From contig JAECUM010003680.1 in assembly GCA_016617855.1 (NCBI GenBank), positions 160,062 through 224,061 on the forward strand: 64,000 nucleotides of DNA, written 5' to 3'. This document shows, in pieces, positions 47,881 through 60,340 of this stretch (within the stretch, counting starts at the first letter, position 1; every line of letters begins with the position of its first letter). The position numbers and the translations under genes were made by a program. This stretch comes from Megalonaias nervosa (lineage: Eukaryota; Mollusca; Bivalvia; Unionida; Unionidae). The notes beneath the pieces were generated by a model. That model ran no database searches. It was not told the origin of the DNA and worked only from the letters and a program-made list of their open reading frames with translations.

Positions 47881-48155
47881 CCCGTTACCTCATGCAAGCG
47901 CCTTTGGACGCCTCTACTCCATTCGCATGCAAGCGCCTTTGGACGTCTCTACCCAATTCGCATGTAGCGCCTTTTGACACCTCTACACCATTCTCATGGA
48001 AGCGCCTTTCAACGTCTGCTGTAAACATCAGCCATTTTGAGCTGGTTTTCGTAACGCCACCTTCGGGATAACCCCATATTAGATACTACATTCATTGGTG
48101 TGAATGACCATTACGTCAGATCACGTGGTCACTGTTTATGCTCTGGTTGAACATT
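47881..48155 (+). mobile_element. piggyBac-like MITE P2, left-end fragment
   Basis: Starts CCCGTTACCTCATGCAAGCG, a variant of the P2 left end, then three and a half 35-bp units (starting 47891, 47926, 47961 and 47996) and the shared block GCCATTTTGAGC to TGTTTATGCTCTGGT. The homology to P2 stops near 48155; the right end is absent. Confidence 0.85.
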
Positions 48156-48269
48156 TTTAGGTGAAATAATTTCCTGTCTCAACTTGATGAATATGGTGGA
48201 TTAGTGAGCAAATTGGGGTCAGTGGGTGCAGAATAGTCAAAATTTAAAATGTTTACAATAGTTGCTTAA

Positions 48270-49080
48270 CCCTTTACCTTATACAAGCACCTTTTGATGC
48301 CTCTACCGCATTCGCATACAAGCACCTTTTGACACATCTACACCATCTGCATGTAAGTGCCTTTGGACGTCTGCTGTAAACATCAGCCATTTTGAGCGGC
48401 TTTTCGTAGCGCCACCTTCGGGGAAAACCCCATATTAGATACTACATTCATTGGTGTGAATGACCATTACATCAGATCACGTGGTCGCTGTTTATGCTCT
48501 GGTCGAAATCTGCTATTTAAAGTAACTGGGTCGTATTCTCCACTCTCCAAAATGGAGGTCGCGGATTTCGTTCAGTACTTACTCAAGTTTTCATGATTAG
48601 AATCACAACTATGAAAGCTTCAATAACTTAGGTAAAGGTTCTGATAATGATATAGGAAGCCATTAGTTTTTATAAATTACCAGATTCGCTGATTTAGTGA
48701 TGTAGATGCAGACAAAGAACTTGTAAATTTCGAGTATGAGAAATGGCAGCTACGGTTGGTCACACGGCTTCACTGACTTGATGGTGAATGACTTCTCTCA
48801 AGATTTTAAAGCACATAAAAAATTCTTCTAAGAAAAATAATTATACAGCTATAACGATAGGATTTTACTCTTAAATCTATCCATACATAATATATGTGTA
48901 CCAAAAACGTAAAATGGTTAAAATTGCTGTTAAACGTAACATACACTTCACTGCTTAACAGGCCTATGTGTATGGATTAGACTGTGTAACAGGTGTTCTA
49001 TTTATAGCATGCTGCACTGGGTAACTTTGCTACATGCATATCGAAGGGCTAAAAAGCCATACACTCTGTGAGGTAAAGGG
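48270..49080 (+). mobile_element. piggyBac-like MITE P2, complete
   Basis: TTAA (48266-48269) then CCCTTTACCT at the left, AGGTAAAGGG then TTAA (49081-49084) at the right: 10-bp perfect inverted ends with the piggyBac target. 811 bp, no transposase. Three 35-bp units begin at 48280, 48315 and 48350, each with CAAGCRCCTTT-type words. Confidence 0.94.
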
Positions 49081-49084
49081 TTAA

Positions 49085-50244
49085 GTAACTTTTGCTTTTA
49101 GGCATAAATTATTAGAAATTTTCATTGGAATAAACTTTTATATTAATTTAGTGGCTTCTGTCTGCAATATGCAGAGATAATGATTTTACCACCAGTCATA
49201 TAGTTGGGATGCGAGTAAAATCCCAAGCTTTCCCAATCTCCAAACCAGCACGTCTGTATATAAGGAAGTACCACTCTGGACCCCATGACCCAAATAAACC
49301 ATGGTATTTGAATGGTTTATTAAATTATAATAATATCGGTTGATATAAAAAATAAAAACCAGGAAACTTTATATTGTATATTATAAAATAATACTTGATA
49401 AAATTGAATCATTCCCATGGTTAAGTACATACTGCTGTTGTTTGCTATGGACCGCAACTACAAATCTCACCTGTTATAATGCAGTTCCATATTTAATGCA
49501 GTACTAATATGGACCTTGTTACCAAAATCGTACGAATGTGTAACGATAAGGTTTGAAAGAAAATAAAGTGAAATTTGGTCTTATATCCTTATTTCCTTTT
49601 CAATCCCCATTGTTTAATAAATTTTGGTAGTACCTGCTGTGTCTGGGTTCTGTATAGTATACTATTTTCAATGTATCATGATTCCATAGATGTCATGGTT
49701 CTCCGTATAATGTGGTTCTGTTCTTAACATGGTCAGCCATAATGGATCCCAAGTACCACATTATAATTAGGCAGAGCACTCCAATTTTTATTATAACAAG
49801 GGAGAATCGTATTTGTTAAAGAATTTGTGAGACAAAAGCAATAAAGAGATTTTAGAATTTATTTCATCTTTTACTTTAAAATGTAGTGGTGATTGCGTAT
49901 AAGCAGCCCTCCAAGTTCTAAGTAAAATTGTAAGATTTGCATATTAAATGTTTCCTTTTAAGCACAAAATATTAACTTCTTGTCTGGCAACCTAAAGAAT
50001 CTCAATGTGACAACTAGAAAATGACGCAATTGCATTCAAGGAATAATCCCCTCTTTGATTGTGAGCTTGGTTCCTTGATGAAGTAGCCATCTTTACAGGT
50101 GACATTTGTGAGTCAGAACTTTTGAAAATGAAGTGAATTAATGTAGATGATCAGTGACAAGTCTAATAGTTAAGAACTGTGCAGTTAACTGCAGGCGTCA
50201 ATATAGCTTTAATAAACCAGGCAGATATTGAAACAAATACTTAC
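49085..50244. other. No supported gene
   Basis: At 49450-49800 loosely inverted words (ATAATGCAGTTCC, GGACC...GGATCC, TTATAATGTGGT) suggest an eroded Tigger-type MITE, not delimited. Confidence 0.4.
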
Positions 50245-50300
50245 GAATCACAGCAGGAAGTAAAATTCTGTCAGTCGAGCTATCATAAACTCCAAAGTAG
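50245..50300 (-). CDS. Possible 56-bp internal exon, minus strand
   Basis: On the minus strand the segment is preceded by AATAAATACTTAG and followed by GTAAGTATTTG, a near-consensus donor. One frame reads YFGVYDSSTDRILLPAVI, entering and leaving in phase 1. The acceptor lacks a pyrimidine tract. Too short for confidence. Confidence 0.2.
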
Positions 50301-51114
50301 CTAAGTATTTATTTCAGTAAACTATCATAACAAAATGAAGAGTAGCTGTGTGCAGACAATATGTGTAGAGATGGTTTAGGCCAGGCATCGGTAACCTTTT
50401 AGGCATGCTGTGCCGGGTTTGCTCAGTTGTAAAGTGCTGTGTGCCAAGTCATATTTGTCTCTTTAATTTAATTATCATTTTGAGTGCATACAATACAAAA
50501 CTGCAACTTGTACCATGTGCCTGTCCAAAGAGTCTGGTGTACCAAAGGTTGCCAGCGCCTGGTTTAGGCTATATCAAATAGTGAATTTCAGTGGCTGCCC
50601 AAGATTGAAACTCACTTTTCTCTATTTCCCAATTTTGAGAAGAAAGAGATCAGCTCAAAACAATTGATTGCTTTGTCCTTGATGCTCAAATTTCTTGTTG
50701 GTCATTATTTTTTTCTCTTTTTTTTTTATAAAAATTTTTACAGATTGTGGTCTGTTGAATCCTGTAATAAATTCAACAATGTAAACACAAATGACAGCTT
50801 TAAATAAATGTTGTATTGTCTTGTAAATTTTTGGCCTGAAAAGCTGTTTGATGAAAAACTGATAAAAAGACCACAAGAAACAATAGAGTAACATTTTGAA
50901 GACTTGAAAAAAAATGGCAGCCAGGAAGAGATACTGTGCATTGCATCCTGGATAACTGAGAAAAGCTGATTATCCAGAATAATTGTACAGACTCGTACCA
51001 GTATCACCAAATTTGTACTTCAGTGTACATGTAAGTTTAAATATAACTTATTTGTTGGTCATACAGCCAACATGGAACAGAGCAAAAGAATTTGGAAACA
51101 AACACATTGGAATA
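50301..51114. other. No supported gene
   Basis: AT-rich DNA with T runs near 50708-50730. Minus-strand frames at 50655-51010 are Phe/Ser-rich without motif. Confidence 0.45.
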
Positions 51115-51334
51115 CACCATAAATACTCGCATATAAGTAGAGTCCACCTGCAAACAAAATAGACCCTGATCTGCCATTTCATAATATGCTGATGGGTAAG
51201 GGTCTGTGTTCTTTTTTTCTATTGATTATTTCCTAACAGACTCCATAACCTGGATCTGCTGTAAAATTATTAGATGTCAGATTCAGATTTATGAAGTTTG
51301 CAGCTGGATTCAACTTATAATCGAGTATAATGGT
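51115..51334. mobile_element. Double-hairpin MITE, diverged complete copy
   Basis: Left end AAATACTCGCATATAAGTAG and right end CTTATAATCGAGTATAATGG are inverted. The motif AGACCCTGATCTGC is intact once; the other three sites are eroded (AAGGGTCTG, CTGGATCTGCTG, CAGATTCAGAT). Confidence 0.85.
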
Positions 51335-51401
51335 AGTCTTGTAATGTTATACTCACAGTAGTATTAAGAATAACTAAAAAAAATTTAAGTAAAAATAAAT
51401 A

Positions 51402-52964
51402 CACCTCTCCCTCAATAACTCGTGCACATCAGGGTCCAAAAACACAGCCCGCACTATAAGCGGGGGCGCGAGTTACTGAGGGACCTCCAAAAACCCGCTA
51501 GACATCCAGAAAAACACATGGTTGGGGTTGAGGGGAGGGGGAACTGGACTGTTTAATGGCTGAATCCTCGTTTTATAATCGAGTCAAGAAAAATCGTCAA
51601 TAAAGCGCTTTTTCTGATGAAGTTACTCGTTATTATCTATATATCACATTTATTTTCAAAATGTCCAACATCTGAAAGATCGATAACATGATTGCATCTG
51701 GTTTCAACAACCAAACACGGTATGCGAAAACATTCGTATATTACGTCACTGTTTTTTGTTTTGTTGATTAGTCTGGTTCCTGGAGTGTTGTGTATAATAT
51801 TTTACGAAACTAGGAGTCTATGAAGCAGGGAACCAGACTAAATGTTGATACACTACCAAACAAGATTCCTTTTTATCATAAACATGTAACATTTATTTCG
51901 TCAGTCAATCGTCTATGTCGAAACTCAATTTTTGTATTTTTCAGTTAGTAAAATATTCATGTCGTGATTTCATTGCAAAAGTAATAGTGAAACTTCTTCT
52001 CATGCTTGAGGATATCTCTACATGCGAATTCAAGAATTCTCTGAAACTCGTTTTTCCCACAACGGTCCGTATCTGTGAAACAAAGCTAATTATTTTACGA
52101 AGTACTCATTTTGCTTTGCTTCCTTGCTATCTTTAATCACATTTATGATTGAGTAGGTAATTTCTAAGGTAGTTTAATTAGATATGTACACAATAAAATG
52201 TATCACAGTGTTCAATTGATCAAATGAAATGAGTTACCCGACATACGACCAGTGCCGCTGGTTCTTAAGCATGTAGGATTTGTATGCCTTTTGATTTTTT
52301 TTTCAATTCCACCTGCTTTATTTGATTCAGAAGACATAATTACTGTGATAATAGAAAAGGAGGCCCTCTTTTTATTTAGTGCAACAATACAACAGATGCT
52401 TCCGCTAGTCCGATATCAAAACCCGGTGGGCACTTAATTAAGTTCTCAGCGAAACGCTCATAGACATAGCTGTTACAATAGATTGACATATTTTACTTCT
52501 AATTACAAGAGGACACATTGCATTTATGATGATTACACTTAAAAGGAACTAAAAGATAGAACTAGAACACAAATTTCAATTGATAAAAAAATTATTTAAT
52601 TGGTATTTATTTATTAAAGTACTGCCTCCACTTGGCGTAAGTAACATTTTCATTGATCGAAATGTCCTTGAATATTGTTAATTGCAGTTTACTAAGAATG
52701 TCATTTGAAAAGAAAATGTAACAAATTACATGTCTTCTTATTAAAAGTCGCATTTCATAATGTTGATTAAATTTCCAGGTCCTATCTACCGTTTTTGACA
52801 ATAAAACGAGCGGTATATCAAGTTTCTGTTACCAATTTCAATTGCGATTTTCTTCAAGTTCAACCAATAGGGATCAATTTTTTAAATATTTTCTGGTTTA
52901 AAAATTGAGATCCACGCCTGACCCCGCGTTATAAGCGGGTTCATGAGTTATCAAGGGAGTGATG
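51402..52964. mobile_element. Non-autonomous Tigger-like element, family A
   Basis: Begins TA-CACCTCTCCCTCAATAACTC and ends TCAAGGGAGTGATG-TA, the same inverted ends as 8113-10412. The next words (ACTATAAGCGGGGGCGCGAG, CGTTATAAGCGGGTTCATGA) are also inverted. The 1563-bp interior has no transposase; short frames at 51915 and 52252 have no motif. The first ~880 bp match 63126-64000. A hairpin built on TAGTCTGGTTCC and GGAACCAGACTA lies at 51769-51842. Confidence 0.93.
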
Positions 52965-52966
52965 TA

Positions 52967-54965
52967 TAAATAACTGTTAGTAGAGATGAATGAGAGAGTA
53001 GGATATAAAGAATGAGTACCAGTATGAGAATATGTAATTTGTCATACAGAAATCCCAAGGAGATTAGGTGTCAGTAAAAGCTTGGAATGATCAAAGGAAT
53101 TCTTATGTTCAGGCATACATAATTAACTGGTCAAGAAAATCACTGGGTGATAAAAGTATTCACTTACTAGCACTGGTGGGAATTTTGAATCCATGTTGGA
53201 GTTGACTTTGATCATAGCGTTTTGATGCTTGTGTTGACAAGACTTCACATAAAATGACCATCTGTCACACATTTATGCTCTTGAACATGTCAGATGTGTA
53301 CAAAACATTAATTAATATTGACTTAATTACTGATACATGTACAGTCAAACTTACCATTATCTGACCGATTTAGTCCATATATTTCCATCCATTCACAATT
53401 CTACTTTTGACCAAAAATTCAGTCATCTGGGCAAGTGATTATGTCAGCAAAACTTTGTGTCTTGATGAATCCAATCAAAATTTAATACATACATGCACAT
53501 ACATACAACACAAATTAAACCACTAGTCATGGCAAAAGAAAATAAATTGTACTTCGAAATGTTATACATTTTCCTTGATCAGATGTAATGCAGGTTTTCA
53601 GACAGCAACAAATAATTACTTTTTTTGTCGTCCGAATACATATTAAATTCTTTAATTAGGTGTCCGAAAACAAACAGGGGAAGATAAATTTTTGCCCCCC
53701 CCCCCCCCCGTAACGAAGTTACCGTTAGCTCACACAGCGACATGCTGCCATGAAGTAAAACAAGTATTTTGTCTAACACCACAGAAAGGATAATGAATGA
53801 AAACCAGGCATTACTTGCCTATTTTGTCTATTTGATACATGTCCATCCACCAGAAAACGCAACCATACATGTATTAGAGCCACGATTGTGTGCGTATTTT
53901 CCAAAACAACCGCCATATTAGTAATCTTGCAATCCACAGTTTAACCCTCTACTAATCAGTGATCAATAAAATCTACCTTACAAACACACGCAAGCTTTAT
54001 GTCTGTGTAATTAAGATATTAATACAAACTAAATAAAAAGATTTTGGAAATATAATTCTGAACATATATATACAGAAACATTTCAGTATCAAGGGTAGAA
54101 ATACCGGTACATATATGATGGCTAATCTTAGAGCACCAAGGGTGAGAGGCTCCATATGGGGTGAGTGTTGGACGCATGCCTAGGAAGGGTAAAAATAACA
54201 AGCAAGTTGCAATATACGAGTCGGCGTGATTAATATGTTGGTATTTTTTTAAATAAAGGTGATCTATTTGTTGTAGTTCTCTCTTTTTTTTCCCACCTAG
54301 CCGAGCGTAGCTTCAAAATGAGCAGAGCTTGCCGACTCGAAACAATCGACTGCTCAAAGATTGTTTTGATGCACATTGGAGATTTCAGGGTGTCTAGGTG
54401 ATAATTATTAATAATATAATTTGTGGGATTTCTTTGACAGGTGTGTTTGGAAATAAAAGGCAGCCATCTGGATTTCGTTAAAAGAGCACATGATGTACCG
54501 AACATGTAGCACCCACAATCAATATTCATCATCTACAAAGAGGTTTATTACCTGTAGAACAATAACTACGTTTAAACCATGGTACATAATGCCTCAGGGA
54601 TAAAGGGTTTGTTTTGTTGCACGATGCCAATGAATTTACTAATCCATACCGACTCTCTGATGTACTGTTTAATGATATAAAGCATGGTCATGGTTTCTAA
54701 TCAAAGCCATAACTGTCACACCTGCTTGAAGTGGTTTCGTGTGTAACGATGTCTACACTGACAACCAATCGTATTTTTGTTAGCCACACATACATACTTA
54801 CATACATACATACATACAATTTAGAATTTTAAATTATATTAGTTCATGGAAGTTCATGATCACATTAAATAATTGGCGACCAAATGAAGCGAACTTTGTA
54901 TCAGTTAAATTAACAGCAAACACGATGTGAATTTTACTTTAAAACGACGAAGCAGATCTTCTTAG
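52967..54965. other. No supported gene
   Basis: Contains a C run at 53696-53710 and (ATAC)n at 54795-54818. Near 53580-53680 words such as TTTTCAGACAG and GTGTCCGAAAACAAACAGG echo those at 54966-55130 and may mark the left side of the same element. Confidence 0.45.
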
Positions 54966-55137
54966 ATTGTGTCTGAAAACATAAATTGTAGAAAAAATTG
55001 TGTCCGAAAACATAAATTGTAGAAAAAATTATAGCGGAGCAACATCCGAAACTTACAAGGCATTTAAATATTATATTTGCCAGAAAAAAAACTGTCCGAA
55101 AACAAACCATGTCTGAAAACATAACGTAAATACGATA
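54966..55137. mobile_element. Right end of a further TA-type element
   Basis: TGTCYGAAAACA occurs four times; two of these lie in a 31-bp tandem duplication (54967-54997 and 54998-55028). The edge reads AACGTAAATACGATATG, a variant of the GGTAAATACGG-TA end of family E. The left end is uncertain (perhaps near 53590). Confidence 0.5.
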
Positions 55138-55391
55138 TGTATTGAATTTTTGCTTACATTTAGGTCAAAATTTTCATCAACTCTTCTTGTACATGTTGTC
55201 AAGGACAATTAGTCACAAATGGGATTTATAATATGTAGGGTTATAGGTAGGAATCAGAGGGGTTCCAGTTATCCAGCAATCTGATTGGCAAAGGCAATTG
55301 CCATTACATCGTACACTGAAAGTTTAACCTATAGTCTGCAGGCCAGAAGATGTTGAAAGATCAGAAATAACATTTGCATTTTTTTCTTCAG

Positions 55392-55605
55392 AAGATATGG
55401 AGAATTATTTGTAGAAAGTTCAGAACTTCCAATGCTTTCTGAGGAAGGCAGTTATTGTTTGCCAAATCAGACAGCTAGATTTGAGACAGGGGAAGGTTTT
55501 GATTCTTCATCAGCTAAGATTGTGCAACTATTGAAAAAAGTGCAATTTGATCATGTGGTTCAAAATAAAGTAGACCAAGAAATGCCCATTCCTTTAGAAA
55601 AATGA
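55392..55605 (+). CDS. Probable 3'-terminal coding exon, unknown protein
   Basis: A strong 3' splice site (CATTTGCATTTTTTTCTTCAG) is followed by 70 open codons in one frame, ending at TGA 55603-55605. The reading begins RYGELFVESSELPMLSEEGS, continues YCLPNQTARFETGEGFDSSS and AKIVQLLKKVQFDHVVQ, and ends IPLEK. The composition is balanced, rich in Glu, Lys, Ser and Gln, with an acidic first part and an amphipathic AKIVQLLKKVQFDHVV helix, unlike the Phe/Ile/Tyr-rich chance frames nearby. The other two frames hit stops early. It needs no ATG, as expected for a last exon. I do not recognise the protein, and no upstream exon could be joined with confidence. Confidence 0.45.
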
Positions 55606-57043
55606 CAAAGAAACAATGTGTAATGTATAACTAGAATAATGCATTCACAACAGGATGTATAAATCACCCAACCAGTACCAATTAACTTGTGTTTTTAAGT
55701 TACTGAGTAGTGTATCATCACATAGACGGGCATTGAGTATTGATGAATTTTATTCTTTTTTCTTTTTTCTTTTTTTAACCCATATTCATGAGACTGTTAG
55801 ACCCACCTGTTAGTACATTTAGCCTTCATATAAAGTTTCAGTGAGGAAATTCGCCCCATTTTGAAATATCCTAGAAACCTCACTACATGTGTGTGTGTGT
55901 GTCTGTCTGCTTGTCTTTGCATCTGTCCATCAGCACCCTAGGTTAACCTCTGCTGGTCAAAATTCCCTCTTAACACAGGCCAGTTTCAGGGTTTTAATGT
56001 TTAACTGGCCTGTATTGCTGTAGGAGAACGAAAGACAAATCCCCCAACTATCAACAAAGGAGACGCTGAAACATCGAGCTTTGAATTGTGTGGAAAGTTA
56101 TGATGTTGTTCAGCCAAAACATAAAACTAAAATAGATTGATATTGATCCTAGTTGATCTATAATGAGAATTTTAGCCTTTATTATTACCACTCTTCGTGA
56201 ACATGTAAGTTATGCTGGTTATGTGCCGTGCACAATTAAACGTGCGTACCTTTTCATAAATATTACCTTAGTTTGTAGGATCACTTATATCACTTAAAAT
56301 GAGTAACTCCTGAGCACGTGATTCAATGTAAATGAAACAGCTATTAAGGACTAGCTCAAATGTTATATGGAAGAATGCAATTTGGTCGAAACAATGAATA
56401 AAGCAAAATCTGCATCTGATGTGTTTGGGAATAAATAAGGATTTAAGTGACGCTAGGCATGCTTTGCACTGTGCAAGTACTGTACGTTATAGTTCAGCCT
56501 GGTCTCCCAGGTAAACTCAACTGGCCCGCAAATTATGAAGTCTCTATTTACATTTATTTACTTTTGTGTTTTTAGAAATCAGAAAATATGCACATGCAGA
56601 ATAATAACAAAATCAATCATAGTACTTTATAACAGTTTGGTAAGGGTCAGGTCACTGAAATTTTTTTTTTTTTCATGCATATGTCGTAGGACATGGAAAA
56701 AAATATTTTTTTCGTCCCCCAAGATTTACAGCTATTACAGTAGTTGACAAAAAGACTTAAAAGCTCAAGTTTAGACATTGGCCCGTGGATAAGCCAACCC
56801 CCCCCCCCTTCTTCCTGGCCTTTATTTTTTCCTAAATTATTTGGCTTATACGCGAGTATATACAGTAACCCTGGAGAAGGACAGACAATTAAAAGGTTAA
56901 ATAGGTCTGAGCCCTGAGTCAGCAAAGCCGACGGTCTAGGTCTATAAAATATAAAAATAATAAGGTGAAAGGTGGTATAACAATTTAATAAACTATATCA
57001 TGGTATTCAACAATTACATGTACATGACAATTTTTCAATGCAG
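55606..57043. other. Possible 3' UTR, then unassigned DNA
   Basis: If the exon above is real its 3' UTR starts here; no clear AATAAA-type signal close to the stop was confirmed. Near 56799-56880 a C run and CTTATACGCGAGTATATACAG resemble the end of the double-hairpin or a related TA-type element. Confidence 0.35.
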
Positions 57044-57105
57044 TTGCTTTCAATCAATACAAGACCTATTCACATTGCCAGTTATTTTATCACACGAAAT
57101 TAAAG
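57044..57105 (+). CDS. Possible 62-bp internal exon
   Basis: TTTTTCAATGCAG precedes and GTGAGTGTTT follows, a good donor. One frame reads CFQSIQDLFTLPVILSHEIK, entering with one base of a codon and leaving with one. Short, no family; moderate splice sites. Confidence 0.25.
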
Positions 57106-57149
57106 GTGAGTGTTTCCTTCCCGTGTCCTTTCTTTGTCACTCATCTGTA

Positions 57150-57300
57150 ACTTCCACCTTGTATTCCTTTGTCGGTACTTCGGTACCCTAGTTTCTGTAC
57201 CCCCGGCCCTCCTTGTCAGTACTTCCGGTACTCTTGTTTCCGTCTCCGGCCCTGCGCATTCGCACTACTACCTATTCTCCTGGCCCTCCACATCTTCTCC
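57150..57300. repeat. Imperfect ~39-bp duplication in a GC-richer patch
   Basis: GTCGGTACTTCGGTACCCTA, then GTTTCTGTACCCCCGGCCCT, is followed by GTCAGTACTTCCGGTACTCT and GTTTCCGTCTCCGGCCCT. The 131-codon frame crossing it (57110-57505) is Ser/Pro/Leu-rich without a motif. Confidence 0.6.
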
Positions 57301-57505
57301 TCTCTCTAATCTTCGGGTGGCGAGCTATCCCATCCAGGGGAAAGCTTCCTGTGGATTAGAAGGGGGACATACAGTTTTGCCTCCTTGTTCAAACACAGGA
57401 GAATTAACACCCTCTCACAGACCTTTCATCAGCATAATGGCAATTAAATCATTAGGTCAGCGCATACACTCACATCTAAATATTCCATACACGCTTGTTC
57501 TATAA

Positions 57506-60340
57506 TAAAGGCTATAACAACAATAATATCACGACTTCTGATACACACATATCCCTAATTCTCTATATAGTAAACTATCAACAACAACATTTCTACGCAT
57601 TTCCTACCTTACAAATTATAAAAGACACATACAAATATAAAATGCCTAATTATACGTGCACAAGGTCAACAATGCATAACTGCACAATCCACAACTGTAT
57701 ATTTCAAATACAAACAAGTGCAAGGTGTAACACTACTTGCTATTAAATTCAGTTACGCACCACGCTGCAACATCGTAGCAGATTACACCATCCACTTTGA
57801 TTTTATCCTAAGAACTGCATATATTAATCTTGAATATTACTAATTTGCTGTAGGCTACATTATGACAGGTTGATAATTCAGCTATACATGGAAGATTAAA
57901 TTTCTACTAAATTAAATGCACATAATAACATAAAAATCTTGCGACACCTAGTTAGGAAAGTGAGACAGATTCGGGCGAAGATATTTTACCTCGGAAACCT
58001 TTGTTCCAAATCTTATCTGAAGTTCCTAGAACTCCTTTCCTGCTCTTTTACAAGTGCCTAGTTTGCTCTCGGAGTGCAGTCTAGTGTCCCCCAACTTCTC
58101 TGTGACCTACTCTTTCTACGTCCAAACGTACACTGATTCTTTCACAATGAATGTAAAAGAATAATGTCCGGCTGTGTGAGAAACCCGCCCAAAATTTGAC
58201 TGTCTTAGTTCTGATTGGATACCAGTGGTCTCTTTGAAAACTGTCAAGGGTAATAGCACTGATATGTTATAATGTTGGATTTCCAGCCTCTAAGCCTAAG
58301 ACGACTGGTTACATCAATGGCTGATGGCAAAACAGAGTTTCTCACCCCACAAACTTGGCTGTGACACAATGGCTAAGGCACGGACAGGTAGTTTCTTTGT
58401 TTCAGAATCGGTCTAAAGTAATAACATTATATAACACATATTGACATTACCCAAAGTACTTTGAATTACCAATTCCATCAGAAGACATGCAACAACTTTT
58501 CCAGTTGGTCTGGAATGGATGGATTTTGATTTTTTTGGGATCAATTCTACTCAATTCTGCTTTTCTGCTTTTGATGGACTGAATATTTTAGCTGTGTCAA
58601 TTCAGCATGAAGTACCTGTGATTTGAGCAGGGAGGGACCCGCCTTGAATCAGCTGCATTTGTGTTTCTGTTTTGTCACTGATTGTTTTGGTATCATAATG
58701 TGGGACAAATATGAACTCTTTCAATTGAAATTATCATAAAGATGAAACGGAATTTCACATTCATTTCCTTTTGAGTACAGTAAGAAGAATGTGATTGCAG
58801 TCGGAAATGTAATTGGAATTACAGTAAAATTTCATTGTGTGTAATCAAGTTTTAGAACCCATAAGAAAGTACATTTTGAGGAAATTCAGTATGCAGAAAT
58901 GTAATTACATTTTTGAACATTCTTATTACCAGCTAAAGAAGACATGTTTATGTCTTGTCACTTGCATACTCTTTGTAGGGACCTTAGCCATATAATAATA
59001 TATATGGCTTCTATCGCTAGCCTAAATCTGAAAAATTGTATCAAAATAGCTAATGTGAAAAATTGCAAAGCAGCTGGCATAATTCAGTCCATTCAGCCAG
59101 CAGAAATAGGAATTCTTTGTCATCTTGGCTTATTGGCTCTAAGGCCCTTACTGTTCTACCAAAACCTTCAGTTGTTTTTTTTTCTAGAATTTAGTACTTT
59201 GACATAAAATGGCATGTTTCTGATAGATACGTGATAGCTTCTGTATGCTTTTCTAGGTTACTTTCATATACTGCAGAGAGCAATGATCATAGTCTGAACC
59301 GCTCCATTTACAAAAAGTTACGAACATTTCTCTTAAATGATCAGAATGCTATTTCAATACTGCATCTCTCATGTTTGTTGTGACCATTGCGAATATCATG
59401 TTCATTCATTTGCTTCATTGAAAATTTCATTTGTGACTCTGTAAACCTGTCCACATTGTTCACTTAATCATCTCTACTTTCAAATAGACAAAACAGCTTC
59501 TTTAGTTCATCCACAAACAAATCTAAGAAACTAAAACCTAAAGCATCTACAACATGAGTGTACATGGTTTGTTTACTTCCTAATACACTATACTATTATT
59601 AGATGAAAATGTCATACAGCATGAAGCCATGCAGTATGGAAAAATGCTGCACAATTCTGACAGTTAACAGAGAAAAAATGAGGATATAATAAAATAATAA
59701 TACAGTATCTAATCCTGCTATGTAGAGGACTAATTAATATTCATAATTTTAGCGTACATGTACATCTATTTATCTAATCATCATGGAACCACTACCTACT
59801 GGGGAGGACAAGTGATGGTTGATGTAAAATATTTGGTGGCTTTTGATAATCTTGATGGGCCATCATGTTGAATCCTATAGAGGGTGCTGAAGTTGTGTAA
59901 TTAAAAAAATGTATAAATTGGGTAAATGTTTAATTGTGGGATAACCACAAAGCTGGTTTTCTCCCACACTGTTACTCTAGCATTCTTGCATAACTTTTCC
60001 TCCAACATGACTCCAAGATAAAGTTAACACTACCAATGTTCTATGTAGACCTGTCAACAGGCTTGAGTAATTATGACTGATGCAGTATAATTGTGTGTGA
60101 GGTAGAGTCAAACCTCCCCACCTGAAGGTAGTTGTTGACTTGTCAGGTGTGAAGTTTCTTTGTGGTTACTTATCTGGGCACCTGTTAGTCCAGGATAAGG
60201 AAATTGTAATGCATCTGAATGTTCATTCCATTAGACATTGTATCATGGTAAACATATTAATATTTTTGTTTTTGAATGTAGAGCATGTGTAGCATTTACC
60301 TGATTACAAAATTTTTGTTTTTAATTTGAATTTATATGTA
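57506..60340. other. No gene seen
   Basis: Nearly 3 kb without a supported exon or classified repeat. The 87-codon frame at 58944 shows no motif. Confidence 0.45.

Noticed and set aside
57110..57505. 131-codon frame in a GC-richer patch
   Set aside because: Ser/Pro/Leu low-complexity over an internal duplication, no recognised domain.
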